A stretch of DNA of 64,000 nt, taken from assembly GCA_947498645.1 (NCBI GenBank), contig CANMKS010000001.1:372001-436000 (forward strand). The letters are read 5' to 3'. Each line of letters opens with the position of its first letter. Position 1 is the first letter of the stretch. The notes beneath the pieces were generated by a model that saw only the letters and a program-made list of their open reading frames with translations, did not search any database and was not told the DNA's origin. The translations under genes were made by a program, and so were the position numbers. Below are positions 25,113 through 34,264 of this stretch, piece after piece. This DNA comes from an uncultured Paracoccaceae bacterium (GTDB lineage Bacteria; Pseudomonadota; Alphaproteobacteria; Rhodobacterales; Rhodobacteraceae).

Positions 25113-27557
25113 ATGGCCTCTCTTCCTTCCCATGCCCGCGTTGTGATTATTGGCGGCGGTGTGATCGGCTGCTCGGTGGCCTATCATCTTGCCAAACTGG
25201 GATGGAAAGATGTGGTGCTGCTGGAACGCAAGCAACTGACGTCGGGCACCACGTGGCACGCCGCAGGCCTGATTGCGCAATTGCGTGCGACGGCGAATAT
25301 GACAAAGCTCGCGAAGTACTCGCAAGAGCTTTACGGTAATCTTGAGGCCGAGACCGGCGTGGCAACCGGCTTCAAGCGCTGCGGGTCGATGACCGTGGCC
25401 CTGACAGATGAACGCAAGGAAGAGATTTTCCGTCAGGCCGGAATGGCCCGCGCCTTTGGTGTGGAAGTTGAGGAAATCTCGCCTGATGAGGTCAAGAAAC
25501 GTTATGAGCATCTGAATATCGACGGTGTAAAGGCAGGTGTCTATCTGCCGCTCGATGGTCAGGGGGATCCGGCCAATATCGCATTGGCCTTGGCCAAAGG
25601 TGCCCGCACGAACGGTGCTGTGGTCGCTGAACGCACCAAGGTTACGGCCATCAACCGTGACGGCCGCCGCGTCAAATCTGTTAACTGGGAGGCCGGTGGC
25701 GACCAGGGCACGATGACCTGCGATATGATCGTGAACTGTGCGGGCATGTGGGGCCATGAGGTTGGCCGCATGGCAGGGATCAACGTGCCGCTGCATGCCT
25801 GTGAACACTTCTATATCGTGACCGAGGCCATCGCGGGCCTGACCCAGATGCCGGTGCTGCGCGTGCCTGACGAATGCGCCTACTACAAGGAAGACGCAGG
25901 CAAGATGCTGCTGGGGGCGTTTGAACCCAATGCAAAGCCATGGGCAATGAAGGGCATCCCCGAAGATTTCGAGTTCGACCAACTGCCCGAGGATTTCGAC
26001 CATTTTGAGCCGATCCTGGAAGCCGCGGTTGAGCGGATGCCCATGCTGGCCGAAGCCGGTATTCACACCTTCTTTAACGGACCAGAAAGCTTTACGCCTG
26101 ACGATGCCTATCACCTTGGGCTGGCCCCAGAGATGGATAATGTCTGGGTCGCGGCCGGTTTCAATTCGATTGGTATTCAATCCGCCGGTGGCGCAGGCAT
26201 GGCCCTGTCGCAATGGATGGATGCGGGCGAAAAGCCGTTTGACCTGGGCGACGTCGATATCAGCCGGATGCAATCGTTTCAGGGCAACAAGACCTATCTG
26301 TTTGAACGCTCAAAGGAAACGCTGGGCCTGCTTTATGCCGATCACTTCCCTTTCCGCCAGAAGGCCACCGCGCGTGGTATCCGGCGGACGCCCTTCCACC
26401 AGCATTTGCTGGATCAGGGGGCCGTCATGGGCGAAATCGCCGGGTGGGAGCGCGCCAACTGGTTTGCCAATGACGGGCAGACGCCGGAATACGCATACTC
26501 TTGGAAGCGCCAGAATTTCTTTGGCAATGTCGCCGCCGAAGTGAATGCGATCCGCACCAATGTGGGCATGTACGACATGTCGTCCTTCGGCAAGATCCGG
26601 GTCGAAGGCCCGGACGCGATGGCCTTTCTCAACTACGTGGGTGGCGGCGATTACGACGTGCCGATTGGCAAGATCGTCTATACCCAGTTTCTGAACAACC
26701 GCGCCGGGATTGAGGCGGATGTCACTGTCACCCGCATCTCAGAGCTTTGCTATCTGGTGGTTACCCCTGCCGCGACACGGCTTGCCGATCAGGTCTGGAT
26801 GCAGCGCCACATGGGCGACTTCAATGTTGTCATCACGGATGTGACAGCAGGCGAAGGTGTCTTGGCCGTCATGGGCCCGAACAGCCGCAAACTGCTTGAG
26901 GCCGTATCACCCGCTGATTTCGGCAATGATGTGAATCCATTTGGTACGGCACAAGAGGTCGAGATTGGCATGGGCCTCGCCCGCGTCCATCGCGTCACCT
27001 ATGTGGGTGAGCTGGGTTGGGAGATCTACATGTCTGCCGATATGGCTGGTCATGTGTTCGAGACCCTGCACGAAGCCGGCCAGGACATGGGCCTGAAGCT
27101 TTGCGGGATGCATATGATGGATGCCGCGCGCATGGAAAAAGGGTTCCGCCACTTTGGACATGATATTACGTCCGAGGATCACGTGCTGGAGGCGGGTTTG
27201 GGCTTTGCCGTCAAGACCGACAAGCCAGCGTTCATGGGCCGGGACGCGGTGCTGCGCAAACGCGAAGAGGGGCTGAAACGGCGGCTGGTGCAGTTCAAAC
27301 TGACCGACCCAGAGCCGCTGCTTTATCACAACGAACCCATTGTGCGCGACGGACAGACCGTCGGGTATCTGTCATCGGGCGGCTATGGCCACACCCTTGG
27401 GGCGGCCATCGGCATGGGCTACGTGCCGTGCGAGGGCGAAAGCGTGGCAGAGATGCTGGCCAGTGGTTATGAAATCGACGTCATGGGCACGCGGGTGAAA
27501 GCAGAAGCGCAGACGAAACCGTTTTATGATCCGACGGGTGGGCGGGTGAAAGTCTGA
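25113..27557 (+). CDS. GcvT-family FAD-dependent oxidoreductase (dimethylglycine dehydrogenase-like), copy 2
   Basis: This 814-residue protein shares the architecture of copy 1: VVIIGGGVIGCSVAYHLAKL, GTTWHAAGLIAQLRAT with the covalent-FAD His, then a folate-binding GcvT half (RAGIEADVTVTRI, GELGWEIYMS, ARMEKGFRHFGHDI, SSGGYGHTLGAAIGMGYV). TWHAAGLIAQLR is closer to classical dimethylglycine dehydrogenases than copy 1. ATG 25113 is preferred because AAAGGA lies 9 bases upstream; a longer frame from 25071 crosses the candidate operator. Substrate assignment between dimethylglycine, sarcosine or another methylamine is open. Confidence 0.9.
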   Translation: MASLPSHARVVIIGGGVIGCSVAYHLAKLGWKDVVLLERKQLTSGTTWHAAGLIAQLRATANMTKLAKYSQELYGNLEAETGVATGFKRCGSMTVALTDERKEEIFRQAGMARAFGVEVEEISPDEVKKRYEHLNIDGVKAGVYLPLDGQGDPANIALALAKGARTNGAVVAERTKVTAINRDGRRVKSVNWEAGGDQGTMTCDMIVNCAGMWGHEVGRMAGINVPLHACEHFYIVTEAIAGLTQMPVLRVPDECAYYKEDAGKMLLGAFEPNAKPWAMKGIPEDFEFDQLPEDFDHFEPILEAAVERMPMLAEAGIHTFFNGPESFTPDDAYHLGLAPEMDNVWVAAGFNSIGIQSAGGAGMALSQWMDAGEKPFDLGDVDISRMQSFQGNKTYLFERSKETLGLLYADHFPFRQKATARGIRRTPFHQHLLDQGAVMGEIAGWERANWFANDGQTPEYAYSWKRQNFFGNVAAEVNAIRTNVGMYDMSSFGKIRVEGPDAMAFLNYVGGGDYDVPIGKIVYTQFLNNRAGIEADVTVTRISELCYLVVTPAATRLADQVWMQRHMGDFNVVITDVTAGEGVLAVMGPNSRKLLEAVSPADFGNDVNPFGTAQEVEIGMGLARVHRVTYVGELGWEIYMSADMAGHVFETLHEAGQDMGLKLCGMHMMDAARMEKGFRHFGHDITSEDHVLEAGLGFAVKTDKPAFMGRDAVLRKREEGLKRRLVQFKLTDPEPLLYHNEPIVRDGQTVGYLSSGGYGHTLGAAIGMGYVPCEGESVAEMLASGYEIDVMGTRVKAEAQTKPFYDPTGGRVKV

Positions 27558-27679
27558 TTTTTCGGCGCATTGGGTAGCGCGGTTTCGCCCCCAGCTTGCC
27601 CCGCTTTGACAAAAAGCATGTTCCGGGTCGGTCTGGCGCCTTTGGTATGCGATGCCATGCGCAGAACAAGGAAACCCTC

Positions 27680-28135
27680 ATGCCCAAATTCTTTGGAATG
27701 CCCCGCTTGCAAGCCGATCAATTCCGCGCTGGCGGACCTGATGCCTATGGCAACACCCCGGAACGTCAGATCAGCGATGGGACCGCCCCCTGCCGTTGTT
27801 GCCTGAAGCTGATCCCTGAAGGCGCGCCGATGCTGGTCCTGGCGTATCGCCCCTTTGCAGCACTTCATGCCTATGCCGAAACCGGCCCGGTATTCATCTG
27901 CGCAGAGACCTGCAAACCAAATGGGACCGCCCTGCCCGCGGTTGTCGTGTCACCAGAGTATCTGCTCAAGGCATATACAGCAGACGAGCGCATCCTATAT
28001 GGAACCGGCAAAATCACGCCGCGCGACGCGGTAGAAGACAATGCGGAGACGTTGCTTGCCCGCACCGAGGTTGCATTTGTTGATGTACGATCGGCCAAGA
28101 ACAATTGCTGGCAGGCAAGGATCACACGAGACTGA
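27680..28135 (+). CDS. DUF1203 family protein
   Basis: This 151-residue protein has the DUF1203 pattern: CRCCLKLIPEGAPMLVLAYRPF, YAETGPVFICAETC and the C-terminal DVRSAKNNCWQARI. Function is unknown; the Cys pairs suggest a metal or redox role. ATG 27680 is chosen because the product starts MPKFFGMPRLQADQFR; the upstream extension to 27596 has no homology. It is convergent with ctpA. Confidence 0.82.
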   Translation: MPKFFGMPRLQADQFRAGGPDAYGNTPERQISDGTAPCRCCLKLIPEGAPMLVLAYRPFAALHAYAETGPVFICAETCKPNGTALPAVVVSPEYLLKAYTADERILYGTGKITPRDAVEDNAETLLARTEVAFVDVRSAKNNCWQARITRD

Positions 28136-28142
28136 GCAGCTT

Positions 28143-28169
28143 ATCAGGTGCGCTTGACGCCCACCTGAT
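28143..28169. terminator. Bidirectional terminator between DUF1203 and ctpA
   Basis: ATCAGGTG (28143-28150) and CACCTGAT (28162-28169) form an 8-bp stem followed by TTGATCTTGTT on the + strand. It lies in the 43-base gap of two convergent genes. Confidence 0.6.
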
Positions 28170-28178
28170 TTGATCTTG

Positions 28179-29525
28179 TTACTCATCCACCATCGCCGTT
28201 GGTCCCAGCGCGTTCAGCCCTTTGAGAATATCAATCGCATAAGCCAGTTGATAGTCATCCTCGCGCAGCGCTGCTGCCGCCTCGGCCCGCGCGCGGTCTT
28301 CTTCGATCTGCTGGATTTCATCCTCGGTCAGGCTGTCGTTTTCAAGCGATCCGCGCAGCCCCGCCTCTGAACGCTGGTTCCGCTCTTCGGCTTCTTCCTC
28401 TTCGTTCAGGCGCGGCAAAGGCTGTTCCACGATGATGTCAGGCGAGATACCCAGCGACTGGATCGACCGGCCGGACGGCGTATAGTAGCGCGCTGTCGTC
28501 AGACGCATCGCGCCGCTGCCCTGCAATGGCACAACCGTTTGGACAGAGCCTTTGCCAAAGGAATTCGTGCCCACAACGATGGCACGGCGGTGATCTTGCA
28601 AGGCCCCCGCAACAATTTCAGAGGCCGAGGCCGAGCCGCCGTTGATCAGCACAACGATAGGCTTGCCCATGGCCAGATCACCCGGCGTTGCGTTGAAACG
28701 ATCCCCGTCAGAGGCTTCGCGCCCACGGGTCGAGACGATCTCGCCCGCATCAAGGAAGGCATCTGATACAAAGACCGCCTGACTAAGCAGACCGCCGGGG
28801 TTGTTGCGCAAATCCAGCACGATGCCGTCGATGTTGTCGATGCCCCCGGCGTCTGCGATCTGCTGTTCCATTCCGTCACGCAGGTTGGGGAAGGTCTGTT
28901 CATTGAATGTCGTTACACGCAGCACAACTGCATTGCCTTCGGTCCGGGTACGTACCGCAGTCAGTTTGATCGTGTCGCGGATGATCGAAACGTCAAACGG
29001 CTCTACCTCACCTTCGCGGACGATGGTGATGATGATCTCGGACCCGACAGGCCCGCGCATCATCTCGACCGCTTCATTCAGGGTCAGGCCCAGCACACTT
29101 TCGCCATCAACGGCCGTGATGAAATCACCCGCCAGAACGCCCGCCGCGTCTGCCGGTGTCCCATCCATGGGCGAGACGACCTTGACCCAGCCTTCTTCCT
29201 GCGTGACCTCGATCCCCAAGCCGCCAAATTCACCGGATGTGCTGACGCGCATCTTGGCCGCAGCATCGGGGGACAAATAGCTGGAATGCGGATCAAGCGA
29301 TGTGAGCATCCCATTGATCGCCGCTTCGATCAGGGCCGCGTCGTCAACCTCTTCCACATAGCTGCTGCGGATCCGTTCAAAGATATCACCAAAAAGATCA
29401 AGCTGCTCGTAAACACTGGTGTCGGAGTTTGCTTCTTGCGCCAGCAGCGGCCCTGCAATTTGGGTTGTCGCCACCAGCCCAAGTGCAGCACCGCCGAAAG
29501 CGGCCAATATCGTCTTCTTCATCAT
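28179..29525 (-). CDS. ctpA: Carboxyl-terminal processing protease (S41)
   Basis: This 448-residue exported serine protease has a signal peptide (MMKKTILAAFGGAALGLVAT, cleavage near LLAQEA) and a PDZ domain with GEFGGLGIEVTQEEGWVKVV. The protease core has NPGGLL, the nucleophile Ser in GSASASEIVAG and the Lys in SFGKGSVQ. A Glu/Ala-rich helical tail follows. It processes periplasmic or membrane proteins. ATG 29522 is an equally good start. It is the last gene of the operon rsfS-rlmH-gpmI-envC-ctpA, 10 bases after envC. Confidence 0.94.
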   Translation of the reverse strand: MMKKTILAAFGGAALGLVATTQIAGPLLAQEANSDTSVYEQLDLFGDIFERIRSSYVEEVDDAALIEAAINGMLTSLDPHSSYLSPDAAAKMRVSTSGEFGGLGIEVTQEEGWVKVVSPMDGTPADAAGVLAGDFITAVDGESVLGLTLNEAVEMMRGPVGSEIIITIVREGEVEPFDVSIIRDTIKLTAVRTRTEGNAVVLRVTTFNEQTFPNLRDGMEQQIADAGGIDNIDGIVLDLRNNPGGLLSQAVFVSDAFLDAGEIVSTRGREASDGDRFNATPGDLAMGKPIVVLINGGSASASEIVAGALQDHRRAIVVGTNSFGKGSVQTVVPLQGSGAMRLTTARYYTPSGRSIQSLGISPDIIVEQPLPRLNEEEEAEERNQRSEAGLRGSLENDSLTEDEIQQIEEDRARAEAAAALREDDYQLAYAIDILKGLNALGPTAMVDE

Positions 29526-29535
29526 CTATCCTATC

Positions 29536-30609
29536 CTACTCCAACGCGAACCACGCACCGGGGTTTACCGGAGTTTGCCCTTCCCGCACTTCGAGATAAA
29601 GGGCCTGCGCGTCCTGACCACTGACAACATCCAGATTTTCGGTCAAAATCCCGTCATCATAACCTTCCGCCGCACCCAAAAGACCAATCGGCGCGCCTGT
29701 TGGCAAAACCTGACCTGGCTGGCCAAAGACCTCGGCAAAGCCTGCCATGACAAACAAAACGTCTGCCGCGGGTTCGATAATCACCACATTGCCGTAGTCC
29801 AGCAACGGGCCCTGAAACAGGATCGTCGCAGACACCGGGGTCGTGACCAGGGCGCGCGGCGCGGCGGCAATCCGCACACCGGGCCGTCCGCTGCCATCAT
29901 CAGGGAGCACGATGCCCTCGACAGGCAGCGCAAGGTTGCCTTGCGCGGTGAGGTCAGCCGTTGCATCGGGGCGCGCTGCCGCCAGTTCAGTGGCGAATGC
30001 GCCGAGCGTTTCCGCGCTTGCCACCAGAAGGGCGGTTTGCACCGGATCATCCTCGAACCTTGCGGGCAGATCGGTGCGTTCTGATACGGCTTGCCCCAAG
30101 GCGGTGCGCGCGGCTTGCGCGCCCTGCAAACCATCAATGAGCGTTTGTGCCGCCGCATCCTGTGCTGCCCGCAACCTGCGCGCCTCATCCAGAAGCGCCC
30201 GCAGGTCGCTGACTTCGGCCTCTATCGCGGGGGCCACATCGGCCACGAGCATCCCTGACCGCGCGGTGCTGAGCGGGCCCATGGGATGCGCCTGCTGTAC
30301 CGGTTGTGGTGTTCTGCTGATTGCTGACAGGACGCCAAGCAGCTGCGCCAGCTCCGCGCGGCGCTCTGACAGATCTTCAGCCAATTCCGCCTCGCGCAGC
30401 GCAATGTCACGCTGCCCGGCGCGCATGGCCGACAGCCCCGCTTCGTAGGCTTGCACGGTTTGGGTCAATGCCGTGATCCGGTCACTTGCCCCCTCTGCCG
30501 CACTCAGCTGCGCGCCAGCAGCAGCAAGTGCTGCGGCGGCGTCCTGGGCTGTTTGCTGTCCAAATGCAGGGCAGGCCAGACAAAGCAAAAGGGCGGTTGC
30601 GCGGATCAT
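29536..30609 (-). CDS. EnvC-like murein hydrolase activator
   Basis: This 357-residue protein has a signal peptide (MIRATALLLCLACPAFGQQ), a long Ala/Glu-rich coiled coil (about 20-215) and a C-terminal LytM/M23 barrel (about 230-357: GNVVIIEPAADVLFVMAGFA, YLEVREGQTPVNPGAWF). The zinc ligands of active LytM enzymes (HxxxD and HxH) are absent, as in E. coli EnvC, so it probably activates amidases during division. Its ATG overlaps the gpmI stop by four bases. Confidence 0.85.
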   Translation of the reverse strand: MIRATALLLCLACPAFGQQTAQDAAAALAAAGAQLSAAEGASDRITALTQTVQAYEAGLSAMRAGQRDIALREAELAEDLSERRAELAQLLGVLSAISRTPQPVQQAHPMGPLSTARSGMLVADVAPAIEAEVSDLRALLDEARRLRAAQDAAAQTLIDGLQGAQAARTALGQAVSERTDLPARFEDDPVQTALLVASAETLGAFATELAAARPDATADLTAQGNLALPVEGIVLPDDGSGRPGVRIAAAPRALVTTPVSATILFQGPLLDYGNVVIIEPAADVLFVMAGFAEVFGQPGQVLPTGAPIGLLGAAEGYDDGILTENLDVVSGQDAQALYLEVREGQTPVNPGAWFALE

Positions 30610-32120
30610 GTCACAATCAAGCTCCGCCCAGTCATTTCAGCTGGCAGATCAAGGCCCATGAGGTCGAGTATGGTTGGGGCAAGGTCGGCCAAACGGCCGT
30701 CGCGCAGCGCGGCACCTTTTGGTCCACCGACCAAGGCGACCGGCACCGGGTTGAGCGTATGCGCGGTATGCGGACCACCTGTTTCAGGATCAATCATGGT
30801 TTCGCAATTCCCGTGATCCGCAGTGACGATCATCGCACCGCCCGCCTTTTCCAGCGCGGCCAATACCTGACCCAGCCCACTGTCCACCGCCTCGCAGGCC
30901 TTGATGGCCGCCCCCAGATCGCCAGTGTGCCCCACCATATCAGGGTTCGCGTAGTTGGTCACAATCAGGTCATAGCGGTCTTCGATGGCTTTGACGAATG
31001 CGTCTGTCACCTCGCCCGCGGACATCTCTGGCTGCAAATCATAAGTCGCCACATTGGGCGATTTGGGCATGTGGCGATCTTCGCCCTTTTCCGGCGTCTC
31101 GATGCCGCCGTTAAGGAAGAAAGTCACATGGGGGTATTTTTCGGTTTCGGCCAGCCGGAACTGGCGCAGATCGTGTTTGGCGACCCAAGCGCCCAGCGTG
31201 TTCTGGATGTCGCGTTTCGGGAAAACAATGTCGAACCAATCATCATGTTTGTCAGAGTAGCTGACCATGCCCAGCAAAGCTGCAAGGTCAGGCCGTTCGC
31301 GCGTGAAACCTTCAAATGCAGGATCAGCAATAGCCGCGAGAATTTCGCGGGCGCGATCCGAGCGGAAGTTAAGGCAGAAAAGCCCATCGCCAGCGGCAAG
31401 GCCCTGATAGTCGCCAATCACTGTTGCAGGGATGAATTCATCGGTTTTGTCTGCGTCATAAGCCGCCTTGATCGCCGCTGCCGGATCATCCGCGCTGTTA
31501 CCTTGCCCGTTGATCATCGCCTCATAGGCGGTCTGCACCCGGTCCCACCGGTTATCGCGGTCCATGGCAAAGTAGCGGCCAATGACCGTAACGATCTTGG
31601 CATTCTCGGGCAGCGCACCTTGCAACTGGCTCATAAATGCCTGCGCGGAGCGCGGCGCAACATCGCGCCCATCGGTGATGGCATGAATGGCAACTGGTAC
31701 ACCCGCGCCCGTTATCGCTGTGGCGGCTGCAACGATGTGATCAATATGCCCATGCACCCCGCCATCAGACACCACACCCATCAGATGCGCGGTGCCGCCG
31801 CTGTCTTTCATCTTGGCGATAAATGTGGTCAGCGCCTCGGCCTCGAAGAACGAACCATCCGCGATGGCCAGCTCAATCTGGCCCAAATCCATCGCCACAA
31901 CCCGGCCCGCACCAATATTGGTATGGCCCACCTCAGAGTTGCCCATCTGCCCTGATGGCAGTCCGGCGTCATTGCCGTGCGTTAACAATTGGGCATGTGG
32001 GCCTTGCATGATCGCATCGAAATTGGGCGTGTTGGCCTGCTTGGGTGCGTTGCCTTCAACCTGATCCCGCAGGCCCCAGCCATCCAGAATGCAAAGAACA
32101 ACGGGTTTGGGTGCAGGCAT
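30606..32120 (-). CDS. gpmI: 2,3-bisphosphoglycerate-independent phosphoglycerate mutase
   Basis: This 504-residue alkaline-phosphatase-superfamily enzyme interconverts 3- and 2-phosphoglycerate. It has the metal Asp in CILDGWGLR, the phosphoryl-carrying Ser in GQMGNSEVGHTNIGAGR, SDGGVHGHIDH, TDGRD, NPDMVGHTGD and TADHGNCE. Length and motif order are standard. A large + strand frame over it is a shadow. Confidence 0.96.
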   Translation of the reverse strand: MPAPKPVVLCILDGWGLRDQVEGNAPKQANTPNFDAIMQGPHAQLLTHGNDAGLPSGQMGNSEVGHTNIGAGRVVAMDLGQIELAIADGSFFEAEALTTFIAKMKDSGGTAHLMGVVSDGGVHGHIDHIVAAATAITGAGVPVAIHAITDGRDVAPRSAQAFMSQLQGALPENAKIVTVIGRYFAMDRDNRWDRVQTAYEAMINGQGNSADDPAAAIKAAYDADKTDEFIPATVIGDYQGLAAGDGLFCLNFRSDRAREILAAIADPAFEGFTRERPDLAALLGMVSYSDKHDDWFDIVFPKRDIQNTLGAWVAKHDLRQFRLAETEKYPHVTFFLNGGIETPEKGEDRHMPKSPNVATYDLQPEMSAGEVTDAFVKAIEDRYDLIVTNYANPDMVGHTGDLGAAIKACEAVDSGLGQVLAALEKAGGAMIVTADHGNCETMIDPETGGPHTAHTLNPVPVALVGGPKGAALRDGRLADLAPTILDLMGLDLPAEMTGRSLIVT

Positions 32121-32179
32121 TGCGACGCTCCATCAAGGTTTAGCGGTGGTTTAGCCTATCCTTGCGCGGGTCGAAATAG

Positions 32180-32650
32180 CTAAGCCCGATGATAGGGGCC
32201 ACCGGCAAGAATCGAGGCAGCACGGTAGAGTTGTTCGGCCAGCATCACGCGGACCAGCATATGCGGCCAGACCATTTTGCCAAAACTTAATGAGGCATCT
32301 GCCTTGGCCCGCAAGGCAGGATCAATGCCATCCGCCCCACCGATCACAAAGGCCACATCCTGCCGCCCCTGATCGCGCCATGTGCCCAGCAATCGGGCAA
32401 ATTCGGGCGAGGTCATCACCTTGCCCCGTTCGTCCATCGTGCAGATCAAGGCGCCATCTGGCACGGCGCGTTCCAACAGCGCGGCTTCGGCACCCATGCC
32501 GCCACCTTTTTTGTCTTCAACTTCAATCAGTTGCGCAGGACCAAGGGCCAGCGCCCGCCCGCTCCGGTCAAACCGGGTGAGGTAGTCATCATAAAGGTCA
32601 CGCTCGGGCCCTTTGCGCAAACGGCCCACAGCGCAAATCTGGACGCGCAT
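32180..32650 (-). CDS. rlmH: RlmH, 23S rRNA pseudouridine-1915 N3-methyltransferase
   Basis: This 156-residue SPOUT methyltransferase shows MRVQICAVGRLRKGPERDL, FVIGGADGIDPALR and the C-terminal knot SFGKMVWPHMLVRVMLAEQL and GGPYHR. ATG 32650 gives the family length and shares its A with the rsfS stop (TGA overlap), so translation is coupled. Confidence 0.95.
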   Translation of the reverse strand: MRVQICAVGRLRKGPERDLYDDYLTRFDRSGRALALGPAQLIEVEDKKGGGMGAEAALLERAVPDGALICTMDERGKVMTSPEFARLLGTWRDQGRQDVAFVIGGADGIDPALRAKADASLSFGKMVWPHMLVRVMLAEQLYRAASILAGGPYHRA

Positions 32651-33006
32651 CAGACGGCAGTCGCCGCCCCGGGCTGCCACATCTTTTCAAGCTGATAAAA
32701 CTCGCGCACTTCAGGACGGAAGATATGCACGATGATATCGCCTGTGTCGATCAGCACCCAATCGCCTGTGTCCTTGCCTTCGGTCTTGGAGATGATCCCG
32801 AATTCCTGCTTGACGCGATCGGCCAGTTTTTCGGCCATTGCGGTGACCTGACGGGTCGAGCGGCCAGAGGCGATGACCATGTAGTCACCAATCTCGGACT
32901 TACCACGCAGGTCGATCTGCACGATATCTTCGCCTTTGTCGTCATTGAGGGATTTGAGAACAGCCGCCAAAAGGCTTGCGCTGGTCGCAGTTTGCGGAGC
33001 ATTCAT
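32650..33006 (-). CDS. rsfS: Ribosomal silencing factor RsfS
   Basis: This 118-residue protein binds uL14 on the 50S subunit and blocks subunit joining in starvation (family knowledge). It has GEDIVQIDLRGKSEIGDYMV, ASGRSTRQV, DTGDWVLIDTGDIIVHIF and REFYQLEKMW. The annotated ATG at 33006 has no ribosome site of its own; the good AGGAGG lies at about 33066-33071, before a short leader frame. An extended product starting at a non-ATG codon near 33057 is possible. Confidence 0.93.
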   Translation of the reverse strand: MNAPQTATSASLLAAVLKSLNDDKGEDIVQIDLRGKSEIGDYMVIASGRSTRQVTAMAEKLADRVKQEFGIISKTEGKDTGDWVLIDTGDIIVHIFRPEVREFYQLEKMWQPGAATAV

Positions 33007-33062
33007 CGCGGCCGCTCCGGCATTGGCTGATGTGTCAGCCGATGTAGAAAGAGACAGTTCAT
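33003..33062 (-). other. Possible 19-codon leader ORF coupled to rsfS
   Basis: AGGAGGACA precedes an ATG at 33062. This opens a 19-codon frame (MNCLFLHRLTHQPMPERPR) whose TGA stop overlaps the rsfS ATG as ATGA. The SD-to-ATG spacing is short (3 bases). The same SD is 8 bases from an in-frame CTG of rsfS, so the signal may instead start a longer RsfS. Confidence 0.35.
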
Positions 33063-33145
33063 TGTCCTCCTAAATATGCGTCGTCAGGGCCCCGACGCCG
33101 GGCATACCCAAAAAGTAGCAACGCCCGGCATGTTTTTCAACATGC

Positions 33146-33661
33146 TTAGGGGCAGAGGCCCATCTCACTGATTTGATCGGCACTTGCAACCGCAGAAAGC
33201 GGGCCGTTGCGCACAAGCGGCAAGAATGCACCGCCCTCTTCCAGTCGCAGGCCCACGCTGACCCGCCCATCGGCTGCCGGGGCCGGATCGGTCTTGCAAA
33301 AGGCCACGGTCAGACCCAGCGATCCATCGGTCGCGTCCCTGTTCTGAACCTGCCAAAGCCGGGTTGTCGCCTGAAGCGCGCGCAAACCCGCCAGGTCATC
33401 CGGCGCAATGCGAAAGACGGACCCATCACGTTCAAGGGTATAGCTGCCAGAGCGCGTCTGTCCCGTGTCGGCCCGCGCCACAGAATACAACAGGCGCGCT
33501 GTGCCCGGCTGCACATCAATCCCGGCAGGCAAGGTCAGATCAACCGCAAATCCTGCCGGATCAGCGGTGCTGGGTGACAGCCCGTTCAGTCGCATGACCG
33601 TGGATGGCACAATGCTGGTACAGGCTGACAGGGTGATGATGGCCAGAAATGCAAACCGCAT
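33146..33661 (-). CDS. Putative lipoprotein, unknown function
   Basis: This 171-residue protein has the lipobox IITLSAC after MRFAFLA, so it should be lipid-anchored at Cys15 or so after signal peptidase II. No domain is recognised in the rest, which looks like a beta-rich secreted fold. ATG 33661 is chosen because AGGAG stands 7 bases upstream; the upstream TTG at 33679 is unlikely. A small hairpin (GCATGTT/AACATGC) lies just after its stop on the minus strand. It is divergent from the DUF2975 gene. Confidence 0.75.
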   Translation of the reverse strand: MRFAFLAIITLSACTSIVPSTVMRLNGLSPSTADPAGFAVDLTLPAGIDVQPGTARLLYSVARADTGQTRSGSYTLERDGSVFRIAPDDLAGLRALQATTRLWQVQNRDATDGSLGLTVAFCKTDPAPAADGRVSVGLRLEEGGAFLPLVRNGPLSAVASADQISEMGLCP

Positions 33662-33727
33662 AAGAATCTCCTTTGACAAGATGTACTTATTGTTTTACGA
33701 TAAATTTTAGAACTAGAAAGGTATAAA

Positions 33728-34264
33728 ATGTCTCAACTGAATCGCGTCTCGAAATGGGCTGCCGTTTTGCGCGGCATCACGATTGCCGCCATGGTTGTAC
33801 TGCCCATCACGATCATTGGTGGATTGTTCAACACACCGTTGGTGCCACAGGCCTTGAACGGCGCATTGGAAGGGGTTGCAGTGTCGCCAGACGCCACGCG
33901 CGGGCAGTTGATTGCTGTGGTCGCACTGAACCTGATCAGCCCGCTGATCCTGCTGTTGACGCTGAACGAGATGCGCAAGCTGTTTGGCGCTTATATCGCA
34001 GGGCAGGTTCTGACCGAAAGCAGCGCCCGCCTGATCCAACGGATCGGTCAGGGGTTTCTGGCCTTGGCCATTGTCCCTTTCATCCTGCGCCCGATCCAGT
34101 CCGTTCTGCTGACCCTTGCCAACCCGCCGGGCGAACGCAGCCTTGCCGTTGGATTGGACAGCGACATGATCTTTTTCGCCCTGTCCGGCGGGCTGATCAT
34201 GGTGATCGGCTGGGCGATGCGCGAAGCCTCTGATGTGGCGTCGGAAAACCGGTCGTTCGTATGA
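33728..34264 (+). CDS. DUF2975 membrane protein
   Basis: This 178-residue protein has four hydrophobic segments (near residues 15-35, 60-77, 100-120 and 148-165) and the DUF2975 pattern (LRGITIAAMVVLPI, AGQVLTESSARLIQRIGQGF). It is translated with a small XRE regulator (ATGA overlap), the usual gene pair for this family in bacteria. The pair is probably a membrane-tethered or membrane-signalling unit with its own regulator; the function is unknown. Confidence 0.85.
   Translation: MSQLNRVSKWAAVLRGITIAAMVVLPITIIGGLFNTPLVPQALNGALEGVAVSPDATRGQLIAVVALNLISPLILLLTLNEMRKLFGAYIAGQVLTESSARLIQRIGQGFLALAIVPFILRPIQSVLLTLANPPGERSLAVGLDSDMIFFALSGGLIMVIGWAMREASDVASENRSFV

Noticed and set aside
29536-30609. 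Active M23 endopeptidase
   Set aside because: The LytM zinc ligands are missing; an EnvC-like activator is the better reading.
30486-31955. 489-codon + strand frame across gpmI
   Set aside because: Antisense shadow of a textbook GpmI with all catalytic motifs.
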